From SSF26 sp037443945 (GTDB lineage: Bacteria > Chloroflexota > Anaerolineae > J102): a stretch of DNA of 64,000 nt. Position numbers and translations under genes: made by a program. The stretch's first letter is position 1; each line of letters opens with the position of its first letter. The stretch is taken from the NCBI GenBank assembly GCA_037443945.1, contig JBBINH010000001.1, forward strand, positions 1-64,000, given 5' to 3'. Positions 19,701 to 27,450 of the stretch are shown one piece after another. The notes beneath the pieces are model-generated. The model had not been told where the DNA came from. It worked only from the letters and a program-made list of their open reading frames with translations, and searched no databases.

Positions 19701-20470
19701 CGAACTGGGCTACAAGCCGTCCGGTCCGGTGCGAAGGCTGCCATGATGCCCAACCCGCTGTGGTCCGGGGTGTGACCGCCCCCAACGTGGCCGGCGACGG
19801 CCGTACGTACGGCTTTGCCCTCGGCGGACATGGGCGTCTCGGCTTTACCTGCGCCACCTGCCATGAGAAGGGGCCCAACAGCATTCACTTCGACGGCGTG
19901 GCCCGGACCTATACGGCGGCCGCCGACAACCTGGAAGCCGCCAAATGGCTGGGATTGGGTGGCTTGAAAGTGCCTATTACCGCCGAGGATCCCTACGTTC
20001 GGACCCACTACGCCCAGTGCTACGTCTGCCATCTCGAGGCGAACACGGTAGGTTTGGGACCGGGCTACAGCAATGCGCTGTTCACGCATAGCGTGCCCCC
20101 ACCGCCGGGCTATCCTCTAATCGTGGATACGGTTGTCACCCGCTTCCGCAACGAACGGCCCGAAGGCTTCAACTTCGGCAACGTTCCGGCCAACATCCAC
20201 TGGGACCACCTAGATATGAACATGGTGAACTGGGATAGCGATGGCGATGGCACGATGGACTCCAAGCCCTCGTGTGTGACCTGTCATGACCCGCACGGGG
20301 TCAAATCCTTCGCCGATGGTGTCACCTATCCGGCCATGACGATCGCCGACATGGGTATCGTCCACGGCCAGGATGCTATCGGCGCCTACGGCGAGGTAAC
20401 ACAAACGGCCTACAACAACCGCTGTCGCACCTGTCATCCCGCTGCCGGTATCCGCTATTATCGACCGTGA
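16721..20470 (+). CDS. Giant exported multiheme cytochrome c (about 34 haems)
   Basis: The 1249-residue protein has a signal sequence (MKRLFLLWMTWGLLLVALAGG) and I count 32 CxxCH motifs plus two CX4CH motifs (CATLGCH and CANSLCH), as in the large Geobacter-type cytochromes. Modules recur: the block RGKTVVF-ARTGANSFDSP-LCATCH appears twice with a third, diverged copy near the N-terminus, suggesting growth by internal duplication. No sortase motif or C-terminal anchor is evident, so it may be secreted or held by the 22-haem lipoprotein. It begins 4 bases after that gene and its stop overlaps the next start (GTGA). It likely carries electrons across the cell wall to an extracellular acceptor; the direction is inferred, not shown. 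Confidence 0.9.
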   Translation: MKRLFLLWMTWGLLLVALAGGNRLAPIVAEQGAPFNPHGRYSAATNSCTVCHVPHSRTTDPEAACRSCHPRIVTHREQTCATCHAPHGNTPNAALIQAVVRGKPMRFDGKNFDAAADSICRTCHTTTAYHSATARSSHYEQQPCTNCHPHSAGFSPNPENCGACHGFPPASGAHNRHRQADIGLTDCQACHPQVRNWRDPGHYNGRVDFKDRAVLATTGVCNACHGNAAGIAEAKANWSRGRPLQDCTGCHNSTQPGRLRDRVAPAVDAFWTVNGHGQGHEQGRDLDCQACHNPQAPHFDTAGNPRLWDTPAALCARCHQDPARAGADVSAHGNQGYAQATQRPFGETCDACHNPHGSANLAAVRAAIRGKTVVFIARTGANSFDSPNDENSRDLCATCHTTTRHNRTPSNRSQTPHYEGQDCGQCHKHETDGDPRTADAFMPQGGCMACHSDRVDNGDNIPPGGRPEVATDFAGRSHHIKGDLLDARCVVCHDMATHGDGYIDLRHPDGGPAFRFLEASATDLTAFCQACHDGDGSRVARVPGAQPADPFNEGSDLLALPPTNTHSNRDDAGRQGEAFSTTCNECHAGHGSSNLALVRTAIRGQTIVFTARTGANSFDDPDKDDRNDLCATCHIGRTRLHPGGDHRPAGDLDLRGTDCTTCHRHDADNSLATRDGFMPSCGACHGNPPPPAGSPLYTLNENLTPHRKHAGTGPGEYGLACSTCHNRLVPSYTGHVTRPPSFQDVFFDALNPIGSYDRQTRTCATLGCHSNGNPTGGQLIYRNPVWAENSRLDCAGCHGDQATLATGSHAGHLLPFYRDRGADAIGCFECHALTAQNNDNNALADLRKHVNLTKDVQFDVRDLWGRSDNAVFDPNTLTCANSLCHSDGAASREQPDVPVFSTPKWGDRASGTCGTCHSITPQTMTSGAHARHFDTSNQGPGITSCSDCHSPYGSTQHVNGKVEFADGKTLAQTTVCDACHSPGGGFDGVAEARANWATSRPVRCEGCHDAQPAVVRGVTAPNVAGDGRTYGFALGGHGRLGFTCATCHEKGPNSIHFDGVARTYTAAADNLEAAKWLGLGGLKVPITAEDPYVRTHYAQCYVCHLEANTVGLGPGYSNALFTHSVPPPPGYPLIVDTVVTRFRNERPEGFNFGNVPANIHWDHLDMNMVNWDSDGDGTMDSKPSCVTCHDPHGVKSFADGVTYPAMTIADMGIVHGQDAIGAYGEVTQTAYNNRCRTCHPAAGIRYYRP

Positions 20471-21600
20471 CCGATCGGGCTTCGTTTCGCATGCGTTGGT
20501 ATCATCTGTTTTGGATACTGTGGCCGGTGGTCCTGTTGGGGTCGGCGGCCATGGCCCATGCGCAGGCCGATCCCAATGCTGCCTGTCTGGTCTGTCATAG
20601 CGTGCCCGGCCGTGAAGCCCTGCTCGCCAGTGGTGAACATCTGCCGCTCTACGTGAACGGCGATGTCTACCGCCTGTCGGTGCACGGGCAAATGCAATTG
20701 CCCTGTACGGCCTGTCATACCCGCATTACGGGCTTTCCCCACGATCCGTTGCTCGCTTTCGACCGCCGCGATTATCAGCTCGACCATTACGGGGTCTGCC
20801 GGAATTGTCATCCCGAGGTCTACGAAGCCACCCTGGATTCGATGCACGCGCGGGCCCTGGCTGCCGGCCGTCGCGAAGCGGCGATTTGTACCGATTGCCA
20901 CGGTGCTCATGACATCACCTCGCCCCACAGCCCGCGTCAGAAGATTTCGCTGACCTGCAGTAAGTGCCATGCCTTTATCTTCGAGCAATACAAGGAGAGC
21001 GTTCACGGCGCCGCCTTGCTCGAGGAAAGCAACCCGGATGTCCCTACCTGTGTCGATTGCCACGGCGTTCATAACATCGAGGACCCGACTACGGCGGCTT
21101 TTCGGTTGCGCTCGCCCGAAATCTGCGGGGAATGTCACCGCAACGAGGCCCTGATGAGCCAATACGGCATCTCGACGGCGGTGTTCAATACCTATGTTGC
21201 CGATTTCCATGGGACTACCGTCACGCTGTTCCAACGTCAACACCCCGATCAGCCGACGAACAAGGCGGTTTGCTTCGATTGCCACGGCATCCATAACATC
21301 AAAGCCGTAGATGATCCGGAAGCCACGGTGGTCAAGGAGAATCTGCTGGAGACTTGTCGTAAATGCCATCCCGATGCCGATATTAACTTTCCGGCCTCGT
21401 GGACCAGCCATTATATCCCCGACCGCAACCGCTACCCTTTGGTGTACTATGTCAATCTGTTCTACCGGATCATCATTCCCGGTACCATCGGCTTTATGCT
21501 CGGCTTTGTTGTGTTGGATGCTTTTCGGCGTGTGTTGATGCGGACGCGTCGACAACGGGTCGTCAAACAGGCTTCCGTAGAGGCCGATCATCATGAGTGA
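20467..21600 (+). CDS. Membrane-anchored nine-haem cytochrome c
   Basis: The 377-residue product has an N-terminal signal (about residues 10-33), nine CxxCH motifs and a single C-terminal membrane helix (IIIPGTIGFMLGFVVLDAF) with a basic cytoplasmic tail. Repeated blocks such as CTDCHGAHDI, CVDCHGVHNIEDP and CFDCHGIHNIK are typical of cytochrome c3-family electron-transfer subunits beside b-type membrane partners. It starts with GTG overlapping the previous stop (GTGA); ATG 20491 is an alternative. Its end overlaps the cytochrome b gene by 8 bases, implying a 1:1 complex. Confidence 0.85.
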   Translation: MTDRASFRMRWYHLFWILWPVVLLGSAAMAHAQADPNAACLVCHSVPGREALLASGEHLPLYVNGDVYRLSVHGQMQLPCTACHTRITGFPHDPLLAFDRRDYQLDHYGVCRNCHPEVYEATLDSMHARALAAGRREAAICTDCHGAHDITSPHSPRQKISLTCSKCHAFIFEQYKESVHGAALLEESNPDVPTCVDCHGVHNIEDPTTAAFRLRSPEICGECHRNEALMSQYGISTAVFNTYVADFHGTTVTLFQRQHPDQPTNKAVCFDCHGIHNIKAVDDPEATVVKENLLETCRKCHPDADINFPASWTSHYIPDRNRYPLVYYVNLFYRIIIPGTIGFMLGFVVLDAFRRVLMRTRRQRVVKQASVEADHHE

Positions 21601-22936
21601 GCAACCCCGACAGGAGTATGTCCGCTTTAGCCGGACCGACCGCATCGAGCATTTTCTGTTGATGACATCGTTCACGGTGCTGGTGATCACCGGGCTGCCG
21701 CAGAGGTATGTCTCGGCGTCGTGGGCCGAGTTTTTGATCGAGCTGATGGGCGGCATCGAGACGGTGCGCATCATCCATCGCGTGGCGGCCATCGTGCTCA
21801 TCCTCGAGAGCATCTTTCATATCATCACCGTTTCCTATAAGCTGTTCGTGCGGCGGGTCTCGCCGTCCATGTTGCCCACCTTGCAGGACTTCGTGGATTT
21901 TCTCGATGCCCTGCGCTATAACCTGGGCCTGGCCAGACGACGACCCCAGTACGACCGTTACAATTTCGAGGAAAAAATCGAGTATTGGGCCGTCATCTGG
22001 GGCACGGCGGTGATGATCATCACCGGCTTTATGCTGTGGAACCCGATCACCACGACGAAATTTCTACCGGGTAGCTGGATCCCGGCGGCCAAGGCGGCCC
22101 ATGGCGGTGAGGCTTTGCTGGCCTTCTTGGCCATTATCGTCTGGCACGTCTATAACGTCCATATCAAGACCTTCAACCGGAGCATGTTCACCGGCAAACT
22201 CAGCCGGGAGGAGATGCTGCACGAACATCCGAAGGAGTTGGAACGCATCGAATCGGGCAGGGTACGGCCCGAGCCGCCGCGCGAGATCATCCGTCGGCGT
22301 GAGCGGATTTTCCTTCCTATAGCCGGTCTGTTTGCCGTTTTGGCGTTGGTCGTGATGTACTTTTTTGTCACCTACGAAGAAACGGCCATTGCCACGGTAC
22401 CGACCCCGGCCGAGCGAGCTGCCGTCTTTGTTCCGGCTACGCCGGTGCCAACCACCGAAGCGGACGTGCGGCTGGCGCTTTCGCGGAGGCAGGCGCAGCC
22501 CATCCCTCATGCCATCAGCGCCGGCCGTGAGAACTGTCTGGCCTGTCATGGGCTGGGGACGCTTTCGCCTTATACGCCTATCCATGCCAATTTGCGGTTG
22601 GGCAACGAGACCTGTCTGGGATGTCATCAGCCGATGCCGGGGGCAACCGCATTACCCGACAACATCGCCGTGCCGGGCTTCTCGACCGAGATTTTGCCCA
22701 TCTTGCGGCGTCGTTGTGTGGTTTGCCATAACCCCGCCACGCCGTTGGATCTGACCAGCTATCGGAGCATCATGCGGGGAGATGGCAAAGGCCCGCTTGT
22801 GATTCCCGGCGCCGCCGGGCAGAGTCGGTTGTTGACTCTGGGCGGGCTTCCGGTGGAGGTGCATCCCAGTCGGTTTACTCCCGAGGAAATGGCCCGCATC
22901 GGTGCCTGGATCGATGCCGGCGCTCCGGAGAACTAA
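21593..22936 (+). CDS. Cytochrome b561-type membrane subunit fused to a three-haem cytochrome c domain
   Basis: Residues 1-225 form a four-helix b-type domain like the FdnI/HydC/b561 quinone-linked subunits (RIEHFLLMTSFTVLVITGLPQ, IIHRVAAIVLILESIFH, IVWHVYNVHIKTFNRS), with histidines that could bind two b haems. A fifth helix (about 242-260) leads to an exported domain with CLACH, CLGCH and CVVCH; the last part (ILPILRRRCVVCH ... GAWIDAGAPEN) is a planctomycete-type cytochrome c domain (PF07635). It probably oxidises menaquinol and hands electrons to the adjacent cytochromes, as CbcL-like proteins do in Geobacter; that comparison is inference. It overlaps the upstream gene by 8 bases. Confidence 0.8.
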   Translation: MSEQPRQEYVRFSRTDRIEHFLLMTSFTVLVITGLPQRYVSASWAEFLIELMGGIETVRIIHRVAAIVLILESIFHIITVSYKLFVRRVSPSMLPTLQDFVDFLDALRYNLGLARRRPQYDRYNFEEKIEYWAVIWGTAVMIITGFMLWNPITTTKFLPGSWIPAAKAAHGGEALLAFLAIIVWHVYNVHIKTFNRSMFTGKLSREEMLHEHPKELERIESGRVRPEPPREIIRRRERIFLPIAGLFAVLALVVMYFFVTYEETAIATVPTPAERAAVFVPATPVPTTEADVRLALSRRQAQPIPHAISAGRENCLACHGLGTLSPYTPIHANLRLGNETCLGCHQPMPGATALPDNIAVPGFSTEILPILRRRCVVCHNPATPLDLTSYRSIMRGDGKGPLVIPGAAGQSRLLTLGGLPVEVHPSRFTPEEMARIGAWIDAGAPEN

Positions 22937-22948
22937 TGAGGAGTCACG

Positions 22949-24541
22949 ATGATTCGCCGTTTTCGCCTCTGGTTTCGCCAACACTGGCAAAAGGCCCTGG
23001 GAATCGCTTTTGCCCTCACCGTCCTCGGTTTGGTTGTTTTTGTCATCGGGGTGACAGCTTGGGAGTACACGAACAGCCCTGAGTTTTGCGGTGCCACCTG
23101 TCACACCATGCCCCCGGAGTACATCGCCTATCAGCAATCGCCCCACGCCCGTGTGGCCTGTGTGGACTGTCATCTGGGGCAGGAGTCGGTGCTCTATGCT
23201 ATCCCGCGTAAGGCCAGGGAGGTACGTCACGTCGTTTTTGCGCTCACCCAGGATTACGAAATCCCGATCTATGTCAAAAGCATGCGGCCGGCTCGCGACA
23301 CGTGCGAGAAATGTCACGACCCGGAGAAATCCTCGCTGGACAGCGTGCGTACCATTACCCGCTACGCTACCGATGCGACCAACACCCCGACCGTCATTCA
23401 TCTGATCCTCAAAACCGGTGGCGGATCGAAACGCGAAGGCCTGGGGCGCGGCATCCACTGGCATACGGTCAATCAGGTTTACTTCCTGACCACCGATCCG
23501 CTCAAACAGAACATCCCCTATGTCAAAGAAGTTCGGGATGACGGTTCGGTGGTTGAGTATTTCGATCTGGAAAGCGGCATTACACCGGCCGAGGTGGCAG
23601 CCCGCAGCAGCGAATTGCACTTGATGGATTGTATCGATTGTCACAATCGGGTTTCCCATCGCTTCGCCAAGCCCGATATCGCCGTGGACGAGGCCATCAC
23701 CCGTCGTCTCATCGATGGCTCCCTTCCGCAAATCAAGCAGAAGGCGGTAGAGTTGCTCTCACAACCGTCCGGGACGCGTGCCGAGTCGTTGGCCCAGATC
23801 GAGGCCCTGGCGGCCTGGTATGAGCAAAACTACCCCGAGGTATATGCGACCCGCCGCGAGGCCATCGACCAAGCCATCGCCAGCCTGAAACGCATTTTCG
23901 AGTCCATTTACTTCCCCGATATGGCCGTAGGCTGGAGCACGCACCCTGACAACCTGGGCCATCTCAACTTCCCCGGCTGTTTCCGCTGCCATGACGGCAA
24001 ACATACCAGTCCCGATGGGCAGACGATTCGGCTGGAGTGCAACATTTGCCATACCATTCCGCGTGTGACCGGGCCGGGCTTACCGTCCCCTGTGATCAAC
24101 CTGGTGCCGGCCAACGAACCCGAATCGCACAAAGACAGCAACTGGCTGGCGCGGCATCGCTATGAGTTCGATGCCACCTGCGCCGGTTGCCATAGCACCT
24201 TTAATCGCGGCGGCAGCGATAACAGTTCCTTCTGCGCCAACAGTGCCTGTCACGGCATCCGCTGGCAATTTGCCGGGTTGGATGCACCGGGTCTGCGGGC
24301 CATTTTGCCCCCGCCTGCAACCTCAGAAGACGAAACGGCACCGACGGAGGAAGAGCAACCCGGTTTTGTACCCCTGATTCCGCATCCCCTTGGTGAGGAA
24401 CGCATCGGCCAGTGCCGTACCTGCCACGGCCTGCGCGGCCTGAGGCCTTATCCCGAGTATCATGAGGAGTTTCCCCTTCAGGCCTGCACCGAATGCCACA
24501 AGCTGGCACCGATGCTACGAGGACAAACCTCGTTGCGATGA
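22949..24541 (+). CDS. NapC/NirT-like multiheme cytochrome c (about 10 haems)
   Basis: The 530-residue protein has one N-terminal membrane anchor (about residues 16-42) followed by a NapC/NirT-type domain whose first motif is the unusual CX3CH (EFCGATCHTMPPEY), then CVDCH and CEKCH. The rest holds six more CxxCH motifs and one CX4CH (CANSACH), for about ten haems, more than the usual four. NapC/NirT/NrfH proteins oxidise menaquinol at the membrane and feed periplasmic or extracellular reductases. A GAGGAG ribosome-binding site precedes ATG 22949. It is the last gene of the cytochrome operon; no clear terminator follows before the promoter at 24791. Confidence 0.85.
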   Translation: MIRRFRLWFRQHWQKALGIAFALTVLGLVVFVIGVTAWEYTNSPEFCGATCHTMPPEYIAYQQSPHARVACVDCHLGQESVLYAIPRKAREVRHVVFALTQDYEIPIYVKSMRPARDTCEKCHDPEKSSLDSVRTITRYATDATNTPTVIHLILKTGGGSKREGLGRGIHWHTVNQVYFLTTDPLKQNIPYVKEVRDDGSVVEYFDLESGITPAEVAARSSELHLMDCIDCHNRVSHRFAKPDIAVDEAITRRLIDGSLPQIKQKAVELLSQPSGTRAESLAQIEALAAWYEQNYPEVYATRREAIDQAIASLKRIFESIYFPDMAVGWSTHPDNLGHLNFPGCFRCHDGKHTSPDGQTIRLECNICHTIPRVTGPGLPSPVINLVPANEPESHKDSNWLARHRYEFDATCAGCHSTFNRGGSDNSSFCANSACHGIRWQFAGLDAPGLRAILPPPATSEDETAPTEEEQPGFVPLIPHPLGEERIGQCRTCHGLRGLRPYPEYHEEFPLQACTECHKLAPMLRGQTSLR

Positions 24542-24790
24542 AGGCTGCTTTTGCAGTCGGCCGGAACAGGACAGGCCCATACCGGGCCGGGGCAACAGGG
24601 TAAGAGAACATTGGTGCCTTCGGGCCGGGCCGCGGCGAAGCGCGCCTCTGATCCTGCGGTGACTTTTGCATTTGGAAACCGGCTTGCAGTAAGCCGGCGG
24701 GGTATCGTGCTAAACTTCACAAACAGATGGCTTGTATATACGTTGCCAAAGGATACTAAGATGAGCTCTTGATACCGACCCGGTAAAGCT

Positions 24791-24820
24791 TTGACACATT
24801 GTTCGTACACCATGTATAAT
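24791..24820 (+). promoter_or_regulatory. Consensus sigma70-type promoter of the Rieske/cyt b operon
   Basis: Perfect TTGACA (24791-24796), 18 bases, perfect TATAAT (24815-24820). Transcription would begin near 24827, leaving a leader of about 158 bases before the Rieske start. The 24542-24790 stretch upstream has one hairpin (CCGGCTT/AAGCCGG near 24680) and no gene. Confidence 0.8.
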
Positions 24821-24896
24821 TCGCTCCTGAGTCTCGGTCGATTATGGCCGAGCACGCTCGAGATAGATTGCAATCGATGGTCCGGTCTGTAGCGGA

Positions 24897-24946
24897 CGTG
24901 AGACAAAAAGGCTAAAGCTTTTGCCTGTCTCACGCCCTTTTGTTTT
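24897..24946 (+). terminator. Leader hairpin with T-run (possible attenuator)
   Basis: CGTGAGACA (24897-24905) pairs perfectly with TGTCTCACG (24926-24934); an inner AAAAGGC/GCTTTT pairing extends the stem, and TTTTGTTTT follows. It lies inside the leader of the Rieske gene, downstream of the promoter at 24791. Two smaller hairpins precede it: CTCGGTC/GGCCGAG (about 24832-24851) and GTCCG/CGGAC (about 24880-24897). The arrangement resembles a transcription attenuator, but no known riboswitch is recognised. Confidence 0.6.
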
Positions 24947-24984
24947 ATTCTACTTTCATCCTCTGTGGTCAAGGCGTGTAACTT

Positions 24985-25821
24985 ATGGCTGATACCGAGA
25001 CGAAACCCCCTGTGACAACCGGAAAAGAAGCGTTCGTGGCATCCGCCGAGGGCCGCGTGGCCGAGCGTCGGCGCGGCGGCGATACCACCGGAGTCTCCGC
25101 CGATCGTTCGGATGGTGAAGAAGGCGGCATCAGCGAAGCAGCAAAACGTTTCCAGGCCCTGAAGCAAGGTCAGGCTTTGAAGCAAAGCCGCAAAGAGCGC
25201 GAGGCTGCCCTGTTGCGCCGGGCCGTTGATATCGCTCCACGCGTGAGTGCCGAGAGTTTACCCGAAGCCCAACCGCAAAAGGCGCCTTCGCTACCTATCA
25301 ACCGCCGCGAATTCCTGACCTATGCCTGGGGCGGTGCCCTGGCCCTGGTTTTAGCGCAGGGCGGACTGGCCACCCTGTGGTTTGCCTATCCGCGCTTTAA
25401 GGCGGGTGAATTCGGCGGTGTCTTTACCCTCACGAGTATCCCGGAGCGGGGCGCTAAACCTGTCGAGAATTTGCAGGGTAAGTTCTGGTGGACGAATGCC
25501 GAAGAAGGCGGGATAATAGCGCTGTATAAGGTCTGCACCCATCTGGGTTGTCTGTACGAGTGGAAAGACCAGACCCGTCGTTTTGAATGTCCTTGTCATG
25601 GTTCCAAGTTTAATCAATCCGGTCGCGTCATTCATGGACCGGCGGCTCGTGACTTGGATCAATTTGTCGTTACCGTCCTGGATAGCAACGGTAACCAGGT
25701 CGATCAAACCACACCCGATCACCGTTATGTTCTTGCCGGTGAAGGACTGACTTACAAGATCGACACCGGTCGTAAGATTCAGGGTCGGCCTGCTGACCCT
25801 GCTCTGGCTGTGGAGGCATGA
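24985..25821 (+). CDS. Rieske iron-sulfur protein of a cytochrome bc/b6f-type complex
   Basis: The 278-residue protein has a long charged N-terminal region (about 1-104), a twin-arginine-like membrane anchor (NRREFLTYAWGGALALVLAQ, about 106-128) and a C-terminal Rieske domain with cluster motifs CTHLGC and CPCHGS. The Rieske cluster passes electrons from quinol to cytochrome c. The roughly 100-residue cytoplasmic extension, with a heptad-like QALKQGQALKQSRKERE stretch, is longer than usual and may bind a partner. It is the first gene of the operon with cytochrome b (3 bases downstream) and a cytochrome c. Confidence 0.93.
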   Translation: MADTETKPPVTTGKEAFVASAEGRVAERRRGGDTTGVSADRSDGEEGGISEAAKRFQALKQGQALKQSRKEREAALLRRAVDIAPRVSAESLPEAQPQKAPSLPINRREFLTYAWGGALALVLAQGGLATLWFAYPRFKAGEFGGVFTLTSIPERGAKPVENLQGKFWWTNAEEGGIIALYKVCTHLGCLYEWKDQTRRFECPCHGSKFNQSGRVIHGPAARDLDQFVVTVLDSNGNQVDQTTPDHRYVLAGEGLTYKIDTGRKIQGRPADPALAVEA

Positions 25822-25824
25822 GTT

Positions 25825-27435
25825 ATGGTTGGTCAAGATATTCGCAGCCGTGGACTACGCGGTTATCTCGGCGCCAAGGCCGACAGCGTCTTCGAACGCA
25901 TCACGGCCGGCATTCCCTGGCGCGATTTCCGGAAGATGCTGCGCGGGGATCCCCCCGATCGTCCGAATCCACGCCTGAAACCCCATTCCGAGTCGTTTTG
26001 GCTGCATATCAAGCCCACCTACTATCACGAATCGGTCACGCACTTCACCCATACCTTTCGGTTGGGATTGCTGAGCACCTATCTGTTCGTGGTGGAGCTG
26101 ATTACCGGTCTCATTTTGATGATCTGGTACGCGCCCACGCCTGAGCGGGCTTATGCGGATATGATACGTTTGCTATCCAATGTGCCGTTTGGGCAATTGA
26201 TGCGCGATATTCATCGTCTGGGCGCAGAGGCCATGGTGATCGTCGTGGTTCTGCATATGTTTCGGACCTTCTTAACCGGTTCGTACAAAAAACCGCGACA
26301 GTTCACCTGGGTGACCGGGGTGGTGCTGCTCATCGCCACGCTTTTCCTGAGCTTTTCCGGCTATCTTCTGCCCTGGGACCAGCTGGCCTTCTGGGCCGTG
26401 ACCATCGGTACGAGCATGGCCGAGGCCTCGCCGACACCGCCGGGCGCCGGCTGGATCGGCACCATGCTGTTCGGTACTTCCGACTGGGTGGGTCAATTCG
26501 TCAACCTGTTGTTGCGTGGGGCACCCGACATCGGTGCCGGCGGGTTGCTGCGCTTCTATCTGCTCCATATCTTCTTCTTGCCGCTGGTTGTTATCTTCTT
26601 CTTCTTCTTCCACTACTACAAGGTGGTCCATTTCGGCATTTCCTTGCCGGCGAAGGAGGAAGAAGTCGGTCAGGATACGGCCAACCGGGTGCCGGCCGAT
26701 AAACGGCGCTATTACCTGATGGACATCGCCATTGACGAGATAGCCCTGCTTTCGGTGGTCACTTTCGTTCTGGTAGCGATGTCTGCCTTTTTCTATGATG
26801 CCAAGTTGGAACACATTGCCAATCCCCTGAAGACACCACTGCATACGACGGCACCCTGGTATTTCTACTGGCTCCAGGGTTTGCTCAAGATCGGCAACAA
26901 AGTGTTTTGGGGCTTGATTGTGCCCGGGATCATGATTTTCCTCACCTTTGCGCTACCGTATCTCGATTACAATCCCAGTCGTCGCGGGAAGGACCGTCGT
27001 TATGCTCTGGTAGCCGGCTTTCTCTTCGCCTCTTGGATCGTGGTCCTCTCCTTCATGGGCCTGCCCCTCTATGCCGTGCAATCCCCGCCGGCCGAAGAGG
27101 TGGTTCAAGAGTTCATGCCCGAAGAAGGGGTCGGCCCCATCCGTGAGATCCCCTGGTCTGAGCTGGAAATCGGCGTGTATGACACACGGACCTTTGAAGG
27201 GAGTGTGCCCTACTCCGAGTTCGAGCAGGTTATCCTGGACTTCAAGGAGCGCATTGCCCGAGACCCCGGTTTGCCCAACGGCAGCGGTATTATCACCGTT
27301 GAAGCGGCCGGTCCGGGTTTGAAACGAATCAAGTTCCAGATCGATTACACCGATATCGACGGGAAGCCGGCTCAGTTTATCAAGACCTTCTATCTGCACG
27401 AGAGTTCGCTCTATTGGGAGCAATTCACCTTCTGA
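25825..27435 (+). CDS. Cytochrome b (b6-type haem spacing) with C-terminal extension
   Basis: The 536-residue protein has about eight membrane helices. One helix has haem-ligand histidines 14 apart (DIHRLG...LHMF) and another has them 15 apart (LLHIFF...FHYY), the spacing of cytochrome b6 rather than mitochondrial b. Unlike plant b6, the subunit IV part is fused (HTTAPWYFYWLQGLLKIG onwards). About 120 soluble residues follow the last helix (from VQEFMPEEG to the end); they look like an alpha/beta domain of unknown function, probably on the outer face. It sits between the Rieske and cytochrome c genes. Confidence 0.9.
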   Translation: MVGQDIRSRGLRGYLGAKADSVFERITAGIPWRDFRKMLRGDPPDRPNPRLKPHSESFWLHIKPTYYHESVTHFTHTFRLGLLSTYLFVVELITGLILMIWYAPTPERAYADMIRLLSNVPFGQLMRDIHRLGAEAMVIVVVLHMFRTFLTGSYKKPRQFTWVTGVVLLIATLFLSFSGYLLPWDQLAFWAVTIGTSMAEASPTPPGAGWIGTMLFGTSDWVGQFVNLLLRGAPDIGAGGLLRFYLLHIFFLPLVVIFFFFFHYYKVVHFGISLPAKEEEVGQDTANRVPADKRRYYLMDIAIDEIALLSVVTFVLVAMSAFFYDAKLEHIANPLKTPLHTTAPWYFYWLQGLLKIGNKVFWGLIVPGIMIFLTFALPYLDYNPSRRGKDRRYALVAGFLFASWIVVLSFMGLPLYAVQSPPAEEVVQEFMPEEGVGPIREIPWSELEIGVYDTRTFEGSVPYSEFEQVILDFKERIARDPGLPNGSGIITVEAAGPGLKRIKFQIDYTDIDGKPAQFIKTFYLHESSLYWEQFTF

Positions 27436-27450
27436 GGAGGCTCACTCCCG

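Noticed and set aside
18827..20089. Long minus-strand open frame opposite the giant cytochrome
   Set aside because: It is a shadow frame produced by GC-rich codon bias; the plus strand carries dozens of CxxCH motifs.
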